NCBI RefSeq assembly: GCF_008017825.1 | Contig: NZ_VRLS01000026.1 | Coordinates: 106,118-170,117 of the forward strand | From: Mesonia sp008017825 | Lineage (GTDB): Bacteria; Bacteroidota; Bacteroidia; Flavobacteriales; Flavobacteriaceae | DNA: 64,000 nt | Direction: 5' to 3' | Shown: positions 25,809-35,046 of the stretch, piece by piece | How positions within the stretch are numbered: the stretch's first letter is position 1 | Layout: each line of letters opens with the position of its first letter | The notes under the pieces: generated by a model | What the model saw: the letters and a program-made list of their open reading frames with translations, nothing else | The model's database searches: none | What the model was told of the DNA's origin: nothing | Translations under genes and position numbers: made by a program

Positions 25809-26183
25809 ATGGCAGATTTAAAAGATTTCGCAGAACAATTAGTTAACTTAACAGTAAAAGAAGTAAACGAGTTAGCTGATATATTAAAAGAAGAGTATGG
25901 TATCGAGCCTGCAGCTGCTGCTGTAGTAGCTGGTGGTGGAGCCGCTGGTGGTGATGATGCTGCTGAAGAGCAAACTGAGTTTGATGTAATCCTTAAAGCC
26001 GCTGGAGGTTCTAAACTTGCAGTTGTAAAATTAGTTAAAGAATTAACTGGTTTAGGATTAAAAGACGCTAAAGGTTTAGTAGATGGTGCTCCAGCTCCAA
26101 TTAAGGAAGGTGTTGCTAAAGACGAAGCTGAGGCATTAAAATCTCAATTAGAAGAAGCAGGAGCTGAGGTTGAGCTTAAGTAA
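25809..26183 (+). CDS. rplL: Ribosomal protein bL12 (L7/L12)
   Basis: 124 residues. N-terminal dimerisation helix, an Ala/Gly-rich hinge (about 36-52), and a C-terminal factor-binding domain with 'GGSKLAVVKLVKELTGLGL' and 'LKDAKGLVDGAP'. Several dimers per ribosome recruit translation factors. A strong hairpin follows before rpoB. Confidence 0.95.
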   Translation: MADLKDFAEQLVNLTVKEVNELADILKEEYGIEPAAAAVVAGGGAAGGDDAAEEQTEFDVILKAAGGSKLAVVKLVKELTGLGLKDAKGLVDGAPAPIKEGVAKDEAEALKSQLEEAGAEVELK

Positions 26184-26205
26184 GCTTAACAAGCAATATT
26201 ATTTA

Positions 26206-26248
26206 GGTTTAGACCTCCAGGCTTTGGCTTGAAGGTCTAAACCATTTT
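26206..26248 (+). terminator. Attenuator-like hairpin between rplL and rpoB
   Basis: 11-bp perfect stem 26206-26216 with 26233-26243, inner loop of 16 bases, followed by ATTTTG. The weak T run suggests partial termination or an RNA-processing site, lowering rpoBC relative to rplJL. The rest of the 171-base gap shows no clear promoter. Confidence 0.6.
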
Positions 26249-26354
26249 GCGTATTTATACGCGGCGTTTATTCGCAAACATTTTTTATATTTAATTAGGC
26301 TTTTGATATTTTGATGTGGCCTCAAATATTAAAAACCTCAAATTCCGTCCATAG

Positions 26355-29300
26355 ATGTTAGAAACGCAAACTGAAAGATTGAATTTCTCTTCTGTTAAAA
26401 ACAGACCTGATTATCCGGATTTCCTTGATATCCAGATAAAATCATTTCAGGACTTTTTTCAATTAGAAACAAAATCAGAAGAAAGAGGGAATGAAGGATT
26501 ATACAATACCTTCATGGAAAATTTCCCTATTACGGATACCCGTAATCAGTTCGTATTAGAATTTTTAGACTATTTTGTAGATCCTCCACGTTACTCAATT
26601 CAAGAATGTATTGAGAGAGGGTTAACTTATAGTGTGCCTTTAAAAGCTAGGTTAAAGCTTTATTGTACCGATCCTGAGCATGAAGATTTTGAAACTATCG
26701 TGCAAGATGTGTATTTAGGTACTATTCCTTATATGACTCCAAGTGGTACTTTCTGTATCAACGGAGCTGAACGAGTTGTCGTTTCTCAACTACACCGTTC
26801 TCCTGGAGTTTTCTTTGGACAGTCTTTCCATGCTAACGGAACAAAACTATATTCTGCTAGAGTAATTCCATTTAAAGGTTCTTGGATAGAATTTGCTACC
26901 GATATTAATAGTGTAATGTACGCTTATATCGATAGAAAGAAAAAATTACCTGTTACCACTCTTTTCCGTGCTATCGGATTTGAAAGAGATAAAGATATTT
27001 TAGAAATTTTTGATCTTGCAGAAGAAGTAAAAGTTTCTAAGTCTGGACTTAAAAAAGTTTTAGGTAGAAAATTAGCCGCACGTGTTTTAAATACGTGGTA
27101 TGAAGATTTCGTAGATGAAGATACAGGAGAGGTAGTTTCTATTGAGCGTAATGAAATTGTATTAGATCGTGATACTGAACTTGAAAAAGATCACATCGAA
27201 GAAATTTTAGAAACTGGTACGAAAACTATTCTTTTACATAAAGAGGATAATTCTACTGGTGATTATGCTATTATTCACAATACTTTACAAAAAGATCCTA
27301 CCAATTCAGAGAAGGAGGCGGTAGAACATATATACAGACAATTACGTAATGCAGAGCCGCCAGATGAAGAGACGGCTAGAGGAATTATTGATAAATTATT
27401 CTTCTCAGACCAACGTTACAATTTAGGTGAAGTTGGGCGTTACCGAATGAATAAAAAATTAGGTCTTGATATTGCTATGGATAAGCAAGTGCTTACCAAA
27501 GAGGATATCATTACCATTATAAAGTACCTTATTGAGTTAATTAACTCAAAAGCAGAGATAGATGATATCGATCACCTTTCTAATCGTCGTGTTAGAACTG
27601 TAGGAGAGCAATTATCTCAGCAATTTGGTGTAGGTTTAGCTCGTATGGCAAGAACAATTCGTGAGCGTATGAATGTACGTGATAACGAAGTGTTTACACC
27701 TATAGACTTAATTAATGCAAAGACACTTTCTTCTGTAATTAATTCTTTCTTTGGTACCAACCAGCTTTCTCAATTTATGGATCAAACCAATCCACTGGCT
27801 GAAATAACGCACAAGCGTCGTCTTTCTGCCTTAGGACCTGGAGGTTTATCTAGAGAAAGAGCAGGTTTCGAGGTTCGAGATGTTCACTATACACACTATG
27901 GCCGTCTTTGTCCTATTGAAACTCCAGAGGGACCAAACATTGGTTTAATTTCATCTCTTTCAGTTTATGCAAAAGTAAACGGAATGGGATTCATTGAGAC
28001 TCCTTACCGTAAGGTGGAGAATGGGAAGATTGATATTACTAATGAAGCTGTTTATTTCTCTGCTGAAGAAGAAGAAGGAAAATTAATTGCACAAGCGAAT
28101 ATTCCGTTAACAGATGATGGTACGATCAATACCGATAAGGTAATTGCTCGTATGGAAGGAGATTTCCCTGTAGTAGATCCTAAAGAGATTCACTTTACAG
28201 ATGTTGCTCCAAATCAAATATCATCTATTTCGGCATCTTTAATTCCATTCTTAGAACATGATGATGCCAACCGTGCATTGATGGGATCTAACATGATGCG
28301 TCAAGCTGTACCGTTATTGAGAGTAGATTCTCCAATTGTAGGAACAGGATTAGAGCGTCAAGTAGCTTCAGACTCACGTGTATTGATTAATGCAGAAGGA
28401 GATGGAACAGTAGAATACGTAGATGCACAAAAAGTAACTATAAAGTACGACCGTACTGAGGAAGAAAGAATGGTAAGTTTTGAATCTGATTCTAAAACTT
28501 ATAATCTAATTAAATTTAGAAAAACCAACCAAGGTACTTCAGTAAACCTTAAGCCAATTGTTCGCATAGGTGATAGAGTAGCTAAAGGACAAGTACTTTG
28601 TCAAGGTTATGCTACAGAAGCAGGAGAATTAGCTTTAGGTAGAAATATGAAAGTAGCCTTTATGCCTTGGAAGGGGTATAACTTTGAGGATGCGATTGTA
28701 ATTTCTGAAAAAGTAGTAAGAGAAGATATATTTACGTCTATTCATATTGATGAGTATTCTTTAGAAGTAAGAGATACTAAATTAGGTAATGAAGAATTAA
28801 CTAATGATATTCCTAACGTTTCAGAAGATGCCACAAGAGATCTTGATGAGCATGGTATGATTCGTATTGGAGCAGAGGTTAAACCTGGTGATATCCTTAT
28901 CGGAAAAATTACTCCAAAAGGTGAATCAGATCCAACTCCAGAAGAGAAACTTTTGCGTGCTATTTTTGGAGATAAAGCTGGGGATGTAAAAGATGCTTCT
29001 TTAAAAGCTTCTCCTTCATTAAATGGTGTAGTAATTAACAAAAAGTTATTTGCTAGAGCAGTAAAAGATAAGCGTAAGAGAGCTCAAGATAAAGAGGATA
29101 TTGCAAGACTTGAAGATAAATACAGAGTTAAGTTTGAAACACTTAAAAATGAATTAATCGACAAGTTGTTTGTTATCGTAGGAGGAAAAACAGCTCAAGG
29201 AGTAAAGAATGATTTAGGGGAAGATGTTTTACCAAAAGGTAAAAAGTATACACTTAAAATGTTAAACTCTGTAGATGATTATACGCATTTAACGCAAGGT

Positions 29301-30167
29301 ACTTGGGCTACAGATGACCATACCAATGCATTAGTGGCAGATTTAATTCACAACTATAAAATTAAAGAAAACGATCTTCAAGGTAACTTAAGAAGAGAGA
29401 AGTTTACGATTTCTGTAGGAGATGAATTACCTTCTGGAATTATAAAATTAGCTAAGGTTTATATCGCTAAAAAGCGTAAGCTTAAAGTAGGTGATAAGAT
29501 GGCAGGACGCCACGGTAACAAAGGTATTGTTGCAAGAATCGTTCGTCAAGAAGATATGCCATTCTTAGAAGATGGAACACCAGTTGATATCGTGTTAAAC
29601 CCATTAGGGGTGCCTTCACGTATGAATATTGGACAAATTTATGAAACTGTTTTAGGTTGGGCTGGAGAAAAATTAGGTCAGAAGTATGCAACACCAATTT
29701 TTGATGGAGCTACTATAGATCAAATTAATGAGCTTACAGATGAAGCAGGTATCCCAAGATTTGGACATACTTACTTATATGACGGAGGAACAGGAGATCG
29801 TTTTGATCAAGCAGCAACTGTTGGAATTATTTATATGCTAAAATTAGGGCATATGATTGAAGACAAAATGCACGCTCGTTCAATAGGACCTTACTCATTA
29901 ATCACACAACAACCATTAGGAGGTAAAGCTCAATTTGGAGGTCAGCGTTTTGGAGAGATGGAAGTTTGGGCATTAGAAGCATACGGTGCTTCTGCTACCT
30001 TACGTGAAATCTTAACAGTAAAATCTGATGATGTAATTGGTAGAGCTAAAACTTACGAAGCAATCGTAAAAGGAGAGCCAATGCCAGAACCAGGATTGCC
30101 AGAATCTTTTAACGTATTAATGCACGAATTAAAAGGATTAGGGTTAGATATTAAGTTAGAAGAGTAA
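26355..30167 (+). CDS. rpoB: RNA polymerase subunit beta
   Basis: 1270 residues, the usual Bacteroidota length. Near residues 500-540, 'FMDQTNPLAEITHKRRLSAL' is the rifampicin-binding region, and it carries no obvious substitution from the wild type. 'GYNFEDAIVISE' and 'KMAGRHGNKG' (about 1048) are catalytic-channel motifs. It forms one side of the polymerase active-site cleft. It is followed by rpoC after a short spacer with a UACG hairpin. Confidence 0.97.
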   Translation: MLETQTERLNFSSVKNRPDYPDFLDIQIKSFQDFFQLETKSEERGNEGLYNTFMENFPITDTRNQFVLEFLDYFVDPPRYSIQECIERGLTYSVPLKARLKLYCTDPEHEDFETIVQDVYLGTIPYMTPSGTFCINGAERVVVSQLHRSPGVFFGQSFHANGTKLYSARVIPFKGSWIEFATDINSVMYAYIDRKKKLPVTTLFRAIGFERDKDILEIFDLAEEVKVSKSGLKKVLGRKLAARVLNTWYEDFVDEDTGEVVSIERNEIVLDRDTELEKDHIEEILETGTKTILLHKEDNSTGDYAIIHNTLQKDPTNSEKEAVEHIYRQLRNAEPPDEETARGIIDKLFFSDQRYNLGEVGRYRMNKKLGLDIAMDKQVLTKEDIITIIKYLIELINSKAEIDDIDHLSNRRVRTVGEQLSQQFGVGLARMARTIRERMNVRDNEVFTPIDLINAKTLSSVINSFFGTNQLSQFMDQTNPLAEITHKRRLSALGPGGLSRERAGFEVRDVHYTHYGRLCPIETPEGPNIGLISSLSVYAKVNGMGFIETPYRKVENGKIDITNEAVYFSAEEEEGKLIAQANIPLTDDGTINTDKVIARMEGDFPVVDPKEIHFTDVAPNQISSISASLIPFLEHDDANRALMGSNMMRQAVPLLRVDSPIVGTGLERQVASDSRVLINAEGDGTVEYVDAQKVTIKYDRTEEERMVSFESDSKTYNLIKFRKTNQGTSVNLKPIVRIGDRVAKGQVLCQGYATEAGELALGRNMKVAFMPWKGYNFEDAIVISEKVVREDIFTSIHIDEYSLEVRDTKLGNEELTNDIPNVSEDATRDLDEHGMIRIGAEVKPGDILIGKITPKGESDPTPEEKLLRAIFGDKAGDVKDASLKASPSLNGVVINKKLFARAVKDKRKRAQDKEDIARLEDKYRVKFETLKNELIDKLFVIVGGKTAQGVKNDLGEDVLPKGKKYTLKMLNSVDDYTHLTQGTWATDDHTNALVADLIHNYKIKENDLQGNLRREKFTISVGDELPSGIIKLAKVYIAKKRKLKVGDKMAGRHGNKGIVARIVRQEDMPFLEDGTPVDIVLNPLGVPSRMNIGQIYETVLGWAGEKLGQKYATPIFDGATIDQINELTDEAGIPRFGHTYLYDGGTGDRFDQAATVGIIYMLKLGHMIEDKMHARSIGPYSLITQQPLGGKAQFGGQRFGEMEVWALEAYGASATLREILTVKSDDVIGRAKTYEAIVKGEPMPEPGLPESFNVLMHELKGLGLDIKLEE

Positions 30168-30175
30168 TAAGGATT

Positions 30176-30195
30176 GCCTTCACTACGGTGAAGGC
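30176..30195 (+). other. C(UACG)G tetraloop hairpin in the rpoB-rpoC spacer
   Basis: Perfect 8-bp stem GCCTTCAC/GTGAAGGC closed by a TACG loop, an unusually stable UNCG tetraloop. No T run follows, so it is more likely an mRNA stability or processing element than a terminator. Confidence 0.6.
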
Positions 30196-30242
30196 ATCTC
30201 TTATAAGGCTAAAATTAAAATAATTCTTTAGTACCATATATT

Positions 30243-33200
30243 ATGGCAAGACATAACGATAAGAATACACAACAAAAGAGATTTAATAAAATCTCTATAG
30301 GTTTAGCTTCTCCAGAATCGATTTTGGCTGAATCGAGAGGTGAGGTGTTAAAACCAGAAACCATTAATTACCGTACTCATAAACCAGAACGTGACGGACT
30401 GTTTTGTGAACGTATTTTTGGTCCTGTAAAGGATTACGAATGTGCGTGTGGTAAATATAAAAGAATTCGCTACAAAGGGATTGTTTGTGACCGTTGTGGT
30501 GTAGAAGTAACCGAGAAAAAAGTACGTAGAGATAGAGTAGGACACATTAATTTAGTGGTTCCTGTAGCTCATATTTGGTATTTTCGTTCTTTACCAAACA
30601 AAATAGGATACTTATTAGGAATACCTTCTAAGAAATTAGATATGATAATTTACTACGAAAGATATGTAGTAATTCAGCCAGGTATTGCTAAGAATGAAGA
30701 AGGAGATGCATTGCAAAAAATGGATTTCTTAACGGAAGAAGAATATTTAAATATATTAGATACCCTTCCACAAGAAAATCTTTATTTAGATGATTCAGAT
30801 CCTAACAAGTTTATCGCAAAAATGGGTGCAGAATGTCTTATTGACATTTTAAACCGTTTAGATTTAGATGAGCTTTCTTATGACTTAAGACATAAAGCAA
30901 ATAACGAAACTTCTAAGCAACGTAAAACTGAAGCTTTAAAGCGTTTACAAGTTGTTGAGGCTTTCCGTGATGCTAATAAAGGAAAAGAAAATAAACCAGC
31001 GTGGATGATAATGAAAGCGGTTCCGGTAATTCCACCAGAATTGCGTCCATTAGTTCCACTTGATGGAGGTCGTTTTGCGACTTCAGATTTAAATGATCTT
31101 TATAGACGTGTTATTATTCGTAACAATCGTCTTAAGAGATTAATGGAGATTAAAGCCCCTGAAGTAATTTTACGTAATGAAAAACGTATGCTTCAAGAGT
31201 CTGTAGATTCATTATTTGATAATACAAGAAAATCTTCAGCAGTAAAAACAGATTCTAATCGTCCTTTAAAATCTTTATCAGATTCATTAAAAGGAAAACA
31301 AGGTCGTTTCCGTCAAAACTTATTAGGTAAACGTGTAGATTATTCAGCACGTTCGGTAATTGTTGTTGGGCCAGAAATGAAATTGTTTGAATGTGGTCTT
31401 CCTAAGGATATGGCTGCAGAGCTTTACAAGCCTTTCGTAATTAGAAAACTAATTGAAAGAGGAATTGTAAAAACGGTAAAATCTGCAAAGAAAATTATTG
31501 ATAAAAAAGAGCCTGTAGTTTGGGATATTTTGGAGAACGTTCTTAAAGGACATCCAGTATTACTAAACCGTGCTCCTACGCTTCACCGTTTAGGTATTCA
31601 AGCTTTTCAACCAAAATTAATTGAAGGAAAAGCAATTAGATTACACCCATTAGTTTGTACGGCATTTAACGCCGATTTTGATGGGGATCAAATGGCGGTT
31701 CATTTACCATTAGGACCAGAAGCTATTTTAGAAGCTCAGCTATTAATGTTAGCTTCTCATAATATTCTAAATCCTGCGAATGGATCTCCGGTAACGGTAC
31801 CTTCTCAAGATATGGTACTTGGTCTTTATTATATGACCAAGATGAGAGTTTCTACTCCAGAGCGTAAGATGAAGGGAGAAGGACTTACTTTTTACTCGGC
31901 AGAAGAGGTTAATATCGCTTACAACGAGAAACAAGTAGACTTAAATAGTCCAATAAAAGTTAGAGCTAAAGATTTTAATGATAAAGGTGAATTAGTTTAC
32001 CAAATTATTGAAACTACTGTAGGGCGTGTACTTTTCAATGAAGAAGTACCAGAAAAAGCTGGATTTATCAATGAGGTATTAACCAAGAAATCTTTAAGAG
32101 ATATTATTGGTAATATTCTTAAGGTAACTAGCGTTCCTGAAACTGCAGAATTCTTAGATAATATTAAAGGATTAGGATACGGATTTGCATTTAGAGGTGG
32201 TCTTTCTTTCTCTTTAGGAGATATTATTATTCCTGAAGAAAAATATGAAATGATTGACGATGCTAATCAGCAAGTTGAAGGTATTATGGCCAATTATAAT
32301 ATGGGTCTTATTACTAACAACGAGCGTTATAACCAAGTAATTGATATCTGGACCGCAACCAATGCTAATCTTACTGAATTAGCTATGAAGCGAATTCGTG
32401 AAGATAACCAAGGTTTCAACTCAGTATATATGATGCTTGATTCTGGAGCACGTGGATCTAAAGAACAGATTCGCCAGTTAACAGGTATGCGTGGATTAAT
32501 GGCTAAGCCTAAAAAATCTAACTCTGGTGGAGGTGAAATTATTGAAAACCCAATTTTATCTAACTTTAAAGAAGGTCTTTCAATTTTAGAATACTTTATC
32601 TCAACACACGGTGCACGTAAAGGTCTTGCCGATACCGCATTAAAAACTGCCGATGCAGGTTACTTAACACGTCGTTTAGTAGATGTATCTCAAGATGTTA
32701 TTGTTGGTGAAGTTGATTGTGGTACATTAAGAGGAATCGATGTAAGTGCTTTAAAGAAAAACGAAGAAATCGTTGAATCTTTAGCAGAAAGAATCATTGG
32801 TAGAACTGCCTTAAATGATATCGTAGATCCTTTAACCCAAGAAGTAATTGCTGTTGCAGGAGTAGAGATCGATGAAGATATTGCTGCAAAAGTAGATGCT
32901 TCAGCTTTAGAAAGTGTAGACGTAAGATCTGCATTAACTTGTGAGGCTAAAAAAGGTATTTGTGTAAAATGTTACGGTAGAAACCTAGCAACGGGAAAAA
33001 CTGTTCAAAAAGGAGAAGCTGTAGGTGTTGTTGCTGCTCAATCTATTGGGGAGCCTGGAACTCAGCTTACGTTAAGAACATTCCACGTAGGAGGGATTGC
33101 AGGAAACATTTCCGAAGAAAATAAATTAATAGCTAAGTTTGACGGTATTGCAGAGATTGAAGATCTTAAGACTGTTAAAGGTGAAAATACAGAAGGTGAA

Positions 33201-34547
33201 ACTGCTGAAATTATCATCTCTAGAACTTCAGAATTAAAAATTGTAGATCCTAAAACTAATATCGTTTTAAGTACAAACGTTATTCCTTATGGTGCTCAAT
33301 TATTTATCAAGGCTGGAGACAAAATTAAGCGTGATGATGTAGTTTGCCAATGGGATCCATATAACGGTGTTATTATTTCTGAATTTGCAGGTAGAGTTAA
33401 ATTCGAAAATATTGAACAAGGGGTTACTTACCAAGTAGAAACTGATGAACAAACCGGTTTCCAAGAAAAAGTAATTTCTGAGTCAAGAAACAAGAAAAAG
33501 ATTCCAACTTTACTAATTATGGGTAAAGGAGACGAAGTAATTCGTTCTTATAACTTACCAGTTGGAGCTCACTTAATGGTGGATGATGAAGAGAAAATTA
33601 AGATTGGAAAAATCTTAGTTAAAATACCTCGTAAATCTTCTAAAGCAGGTGATATTACAGGAGGTCTTCCACGTGTAACAGAATTATTTGAAGCGCGTAA
33701 TCCTTCTAACCCTGCAGTAGTCAGTGAGATTGATGGTGTAGTTTCTTTTGGTAAAATTAAACGTGGTAACCGTGAAATTATCGTAGAGTCTAAACTAGGA
33801 GAGGTTAAGAAATATTTAGTTAAACTTTCTAATCAAATTTTAGTTCAAGAAAACGATTATGTTCGTGCGGGAATGCCATTATCTGATGGTTCTATAACTC
33901 CAGAAGATATCTTAAACATTAAAGGACCAAGTGCTGTACAACAGTATTTAGTTAACGAAGTTCAAGAGGTTTACCGATTACAAGGGGTGAAAATTAACGA
34001 TAAGCACTTTGAGGTAGTAGTACGTCAAATGATGCGTAAAGTTAAGATTCAAGATTCTGGAGATACTATTTTCTTAGAAAATCAATTGGTTCACAAATCA
34101 GACTTTATTGAAGAGAATGATGAGATTTTCGGTAAAAAAGTTGTTGAAGATGCAGGAGATAGTGAAAACCTTAAGCCAGGACAAATCGTTACTGCTAGAG
34201 AATTAAGAGATGAGAATTCTATCTTAAGAAGAGCAGATAAAGAATTGGCAACGGCAAGAGAGGCACAGCCAGCAACGGCAACACCAATCTTACAAGGTAT
34301 TACTAGAGCATCTTTACAAACCAAATCATTTATTTCTGCAGCATCATTCCAGGAAACGACTAAAGTATTGAACGAAGCTGCGGTAAGTGGTAAAGTAGAT
34401 ACCTTAGAAGGATTGAAAGAAAATGTAATTGTAGGACATAGAATCCCAGCAGGAACAGGTCTTAGAGAATACGATAATATTATTGTAGGTTCTAAAGAAG
34501 AGTTAAACGAAATGATGGAAAAGAAACAAGAGGTAAACTATAATTAA
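30243..34547 (+). CDS. rpoC: RNA polymerase subunit beta'
   Basis: 1434 residues. N-terminal zinc site Cys67, Cys69, Cys82, Cys85; catalytic 'NADFDGDQMAVH' at about 476 with three Mg-binding aspartates; second zinc site Cys826, Cys900, Cys907, Cys910; bridge/trigger-helix region 'SIGEPGTQLTLRTFHVGG'. All sites are intact. It forms the rest of the active site and the clamp. DUF3467 follows by nine bases in the same operon. Confidence 0.97.
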   Translation: MARHNDKNTQQKRFNKISIGLASPESILAESRGEVLKPETINYRTHKPERDGLFCERIFGPVKDYECACGKYKRIRYKGIVCDRCGVEVTEKKVRRDRVGHINLVVPVAHIWYFRSLPNKIGYLLGIPSKKLDMIIYYERYVVIQPGIAKNEEGDALQKMDFLTEEEYLNILDTLPQENLYLDDSDPNKFIAKMGAECLIDILNRLDLDELSYDLRHKANNETSKQRKTEALKRLQVVEAFRDANKGKENKPAWMIMKAVPVIPPELRPLVPLDGGRFATSDLNDLYRRVIIRNNRLKRLMEIKAPEVILRNEKRMLQESVDSLFDNTRKSSAVKTDSNRPLKSLSDSLKGKQGRFRQNLLGKRVDYSARSVIVVGPEMKLFECGLPKDMAAELYKPFVIRKLIERGIVKTVKSAKKIIDKKEPVVWDILENVLKGHPVLLNRAPTLHRLGIQAFQPKLIEGKAIRLHPLVCTAFNADFDGDQMAVHLPLGPEAILEAQLLMLASHNILNPANGSPVTVPSQDMVLGLYYMTKMRVSTPERKMKGEGLTFYSAEEVNIAYNEKQVDLNSPIKVRAKDFNDKGELVYQIIETTVGRVLFNEEVPEKAGFINEVLTKKSLRDIIGNILKVTSVPETAEFLDNIKGLGYGFAFRGGLSFSLGDIIIPEEKYEMIDDANQQVEGIMANYNMGLITNNERYNQVIDIWTATNANLTELAMKRIREDNQGFNSVYMMLDSGARGSKEQIRQLTGMRGLMAKPKKSNSGGGEIIENPILSNFKEGLSILEYFISTHGARKGLADTALKTADAGYLTRRLVDVSQDVIVGEVDCGTLRGIDVSALKKNEEIVESLAERIIGRTALNDIVDPLTQEVIAVAGVEIDEDIAAKVDASALESVDVRSALTCEAKKGICVKCYGRNLATGKTVQKGEAVGVVAAQSIGEPGTQLTLRTFHVGGIAGNISEENKLIAKFDGIAEIEDLKTVKGENTEGETAEIIISRTSELKIVDPKTNIVLSTNVIPYGAQLFIKAGDKIKRDDVVCQWDPYNGVIISEFAGRVKFENIEQGVTYQVETDEQTGFQEKVISESRNKKKIPTLLIMGKGDEVIRSYNLPVGAHLMVDDEEKIKIGKILVKIPRKSSKAGDITGGLPRVTELFEARNPSNPAVVSEIDGVVSFGKIKRGNREIIVESKLGEVKKYLVKLSNQILVQENDYVRAGMPLSDGSITPEDILNIKGPSAVQQYLVNEVQEVYRLQGVKINDKHFEVVVRQMMRKVKIQDSGDTIFLENQLVHKSDFIEENDEIFGKKVVEDAGDSENLKPGQIVTARELRDENSILRRADKELATAREAQPATATPILQGITRASLQTKSFISAASFQETTKVLNEAAVSGKVDTLEGLKENVIVGHRIPAGTGLREYDNIIVGSKEELNEMMEKKQEVNYN

Positions 34548-34556
34548 TATAGCGTT

Positions 34557-34871
34557 ATGAGTGAAGAAACCAAGAATAAAAAAAATCAACTTAATATTGA
34601 GTTAGATGAAGCAACCGCACAAGGAACGTATAGTAACTTGGCGATTATTAATCATTCTCCATCTGAATTTGTTGTTGATTTTGTAAATATTATGCCTGGA
34701 GCACCAAAAAGTAAAGTGAAGTCTAGAATTATCTTAACTCCACAACACGCAAAGCGGCTTTTAAAAGCTTTAGGAGATAATATTCAAAGGTTTGAACAAG
34801 CTCACGGCGAAATAAAAGATTATGATAAACCACCGATTCCGTTAAATTTTGGTCCAACGGGACAAGCATAA
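34557..34871 (+). CDS. DUF3467 family protein
   Basis: 104 residues, compact and without signal peptide. Recognisable stretches: 'YSNLAIINHSPSEFVVDF', 'PKSKVKSRIILTPQHAKRLL', 'KPPIPLNFGP'. Function unknown. In Bacteroidota it is regularly the last gene of the rpoBC operon, here nine bases after rpoC and before two terminators, which suggests a link to RNA polymerase; that is inference from position. Confidence 0.85.
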   Translation: MSEETKNKKNQLNIELDEATAQGTYSNLAIINHSPSEFVVDFVNIMPGAPKSKVKSRIILTPQHAKRLLKALGDNIQRFEQAHGEIKDYDKPPIPLNFGPTGQA

Positions 34872-34874
34872 AAC

Positions 34875-34908
34875 AAAAACTCCGAAGCGAAAGCTTCGGA
34901 GTTTTTTT
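34875..34908 (+). terminator. Strong terminator of the rpl-rpo operon
   Basis: ACTCCGAAGC/GCTTCGGAGT stem with a GAAA tetraloop, flanking A run and a T7 run. Confidence 0.93.
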
Positions 34909-34992
34909 ATATTAGAGTTTTTTCTTTCCGGAATAACGATACACAAAGATATAATGTGTCGCTATTTCCGAACGAGAGACTGTGCTAAAAAT

Positions 34993-35024
34993 AAAAAACC
35001 TAACTGTAATAGTTAGGTTTTTTT
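34993..35024. terminator. Bidirectional terminator between DUF3467 and prfC
   Basis: AAAAAACCTAACT pairs with AGTTAGGTTTTTT over 13 bp, 5-base loop; A and T runs on both sides serve both convergent transcripts. Confidence 0.88.
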
Positions 35025-35046
35025 GATTCATATTCGAATATAAAGC

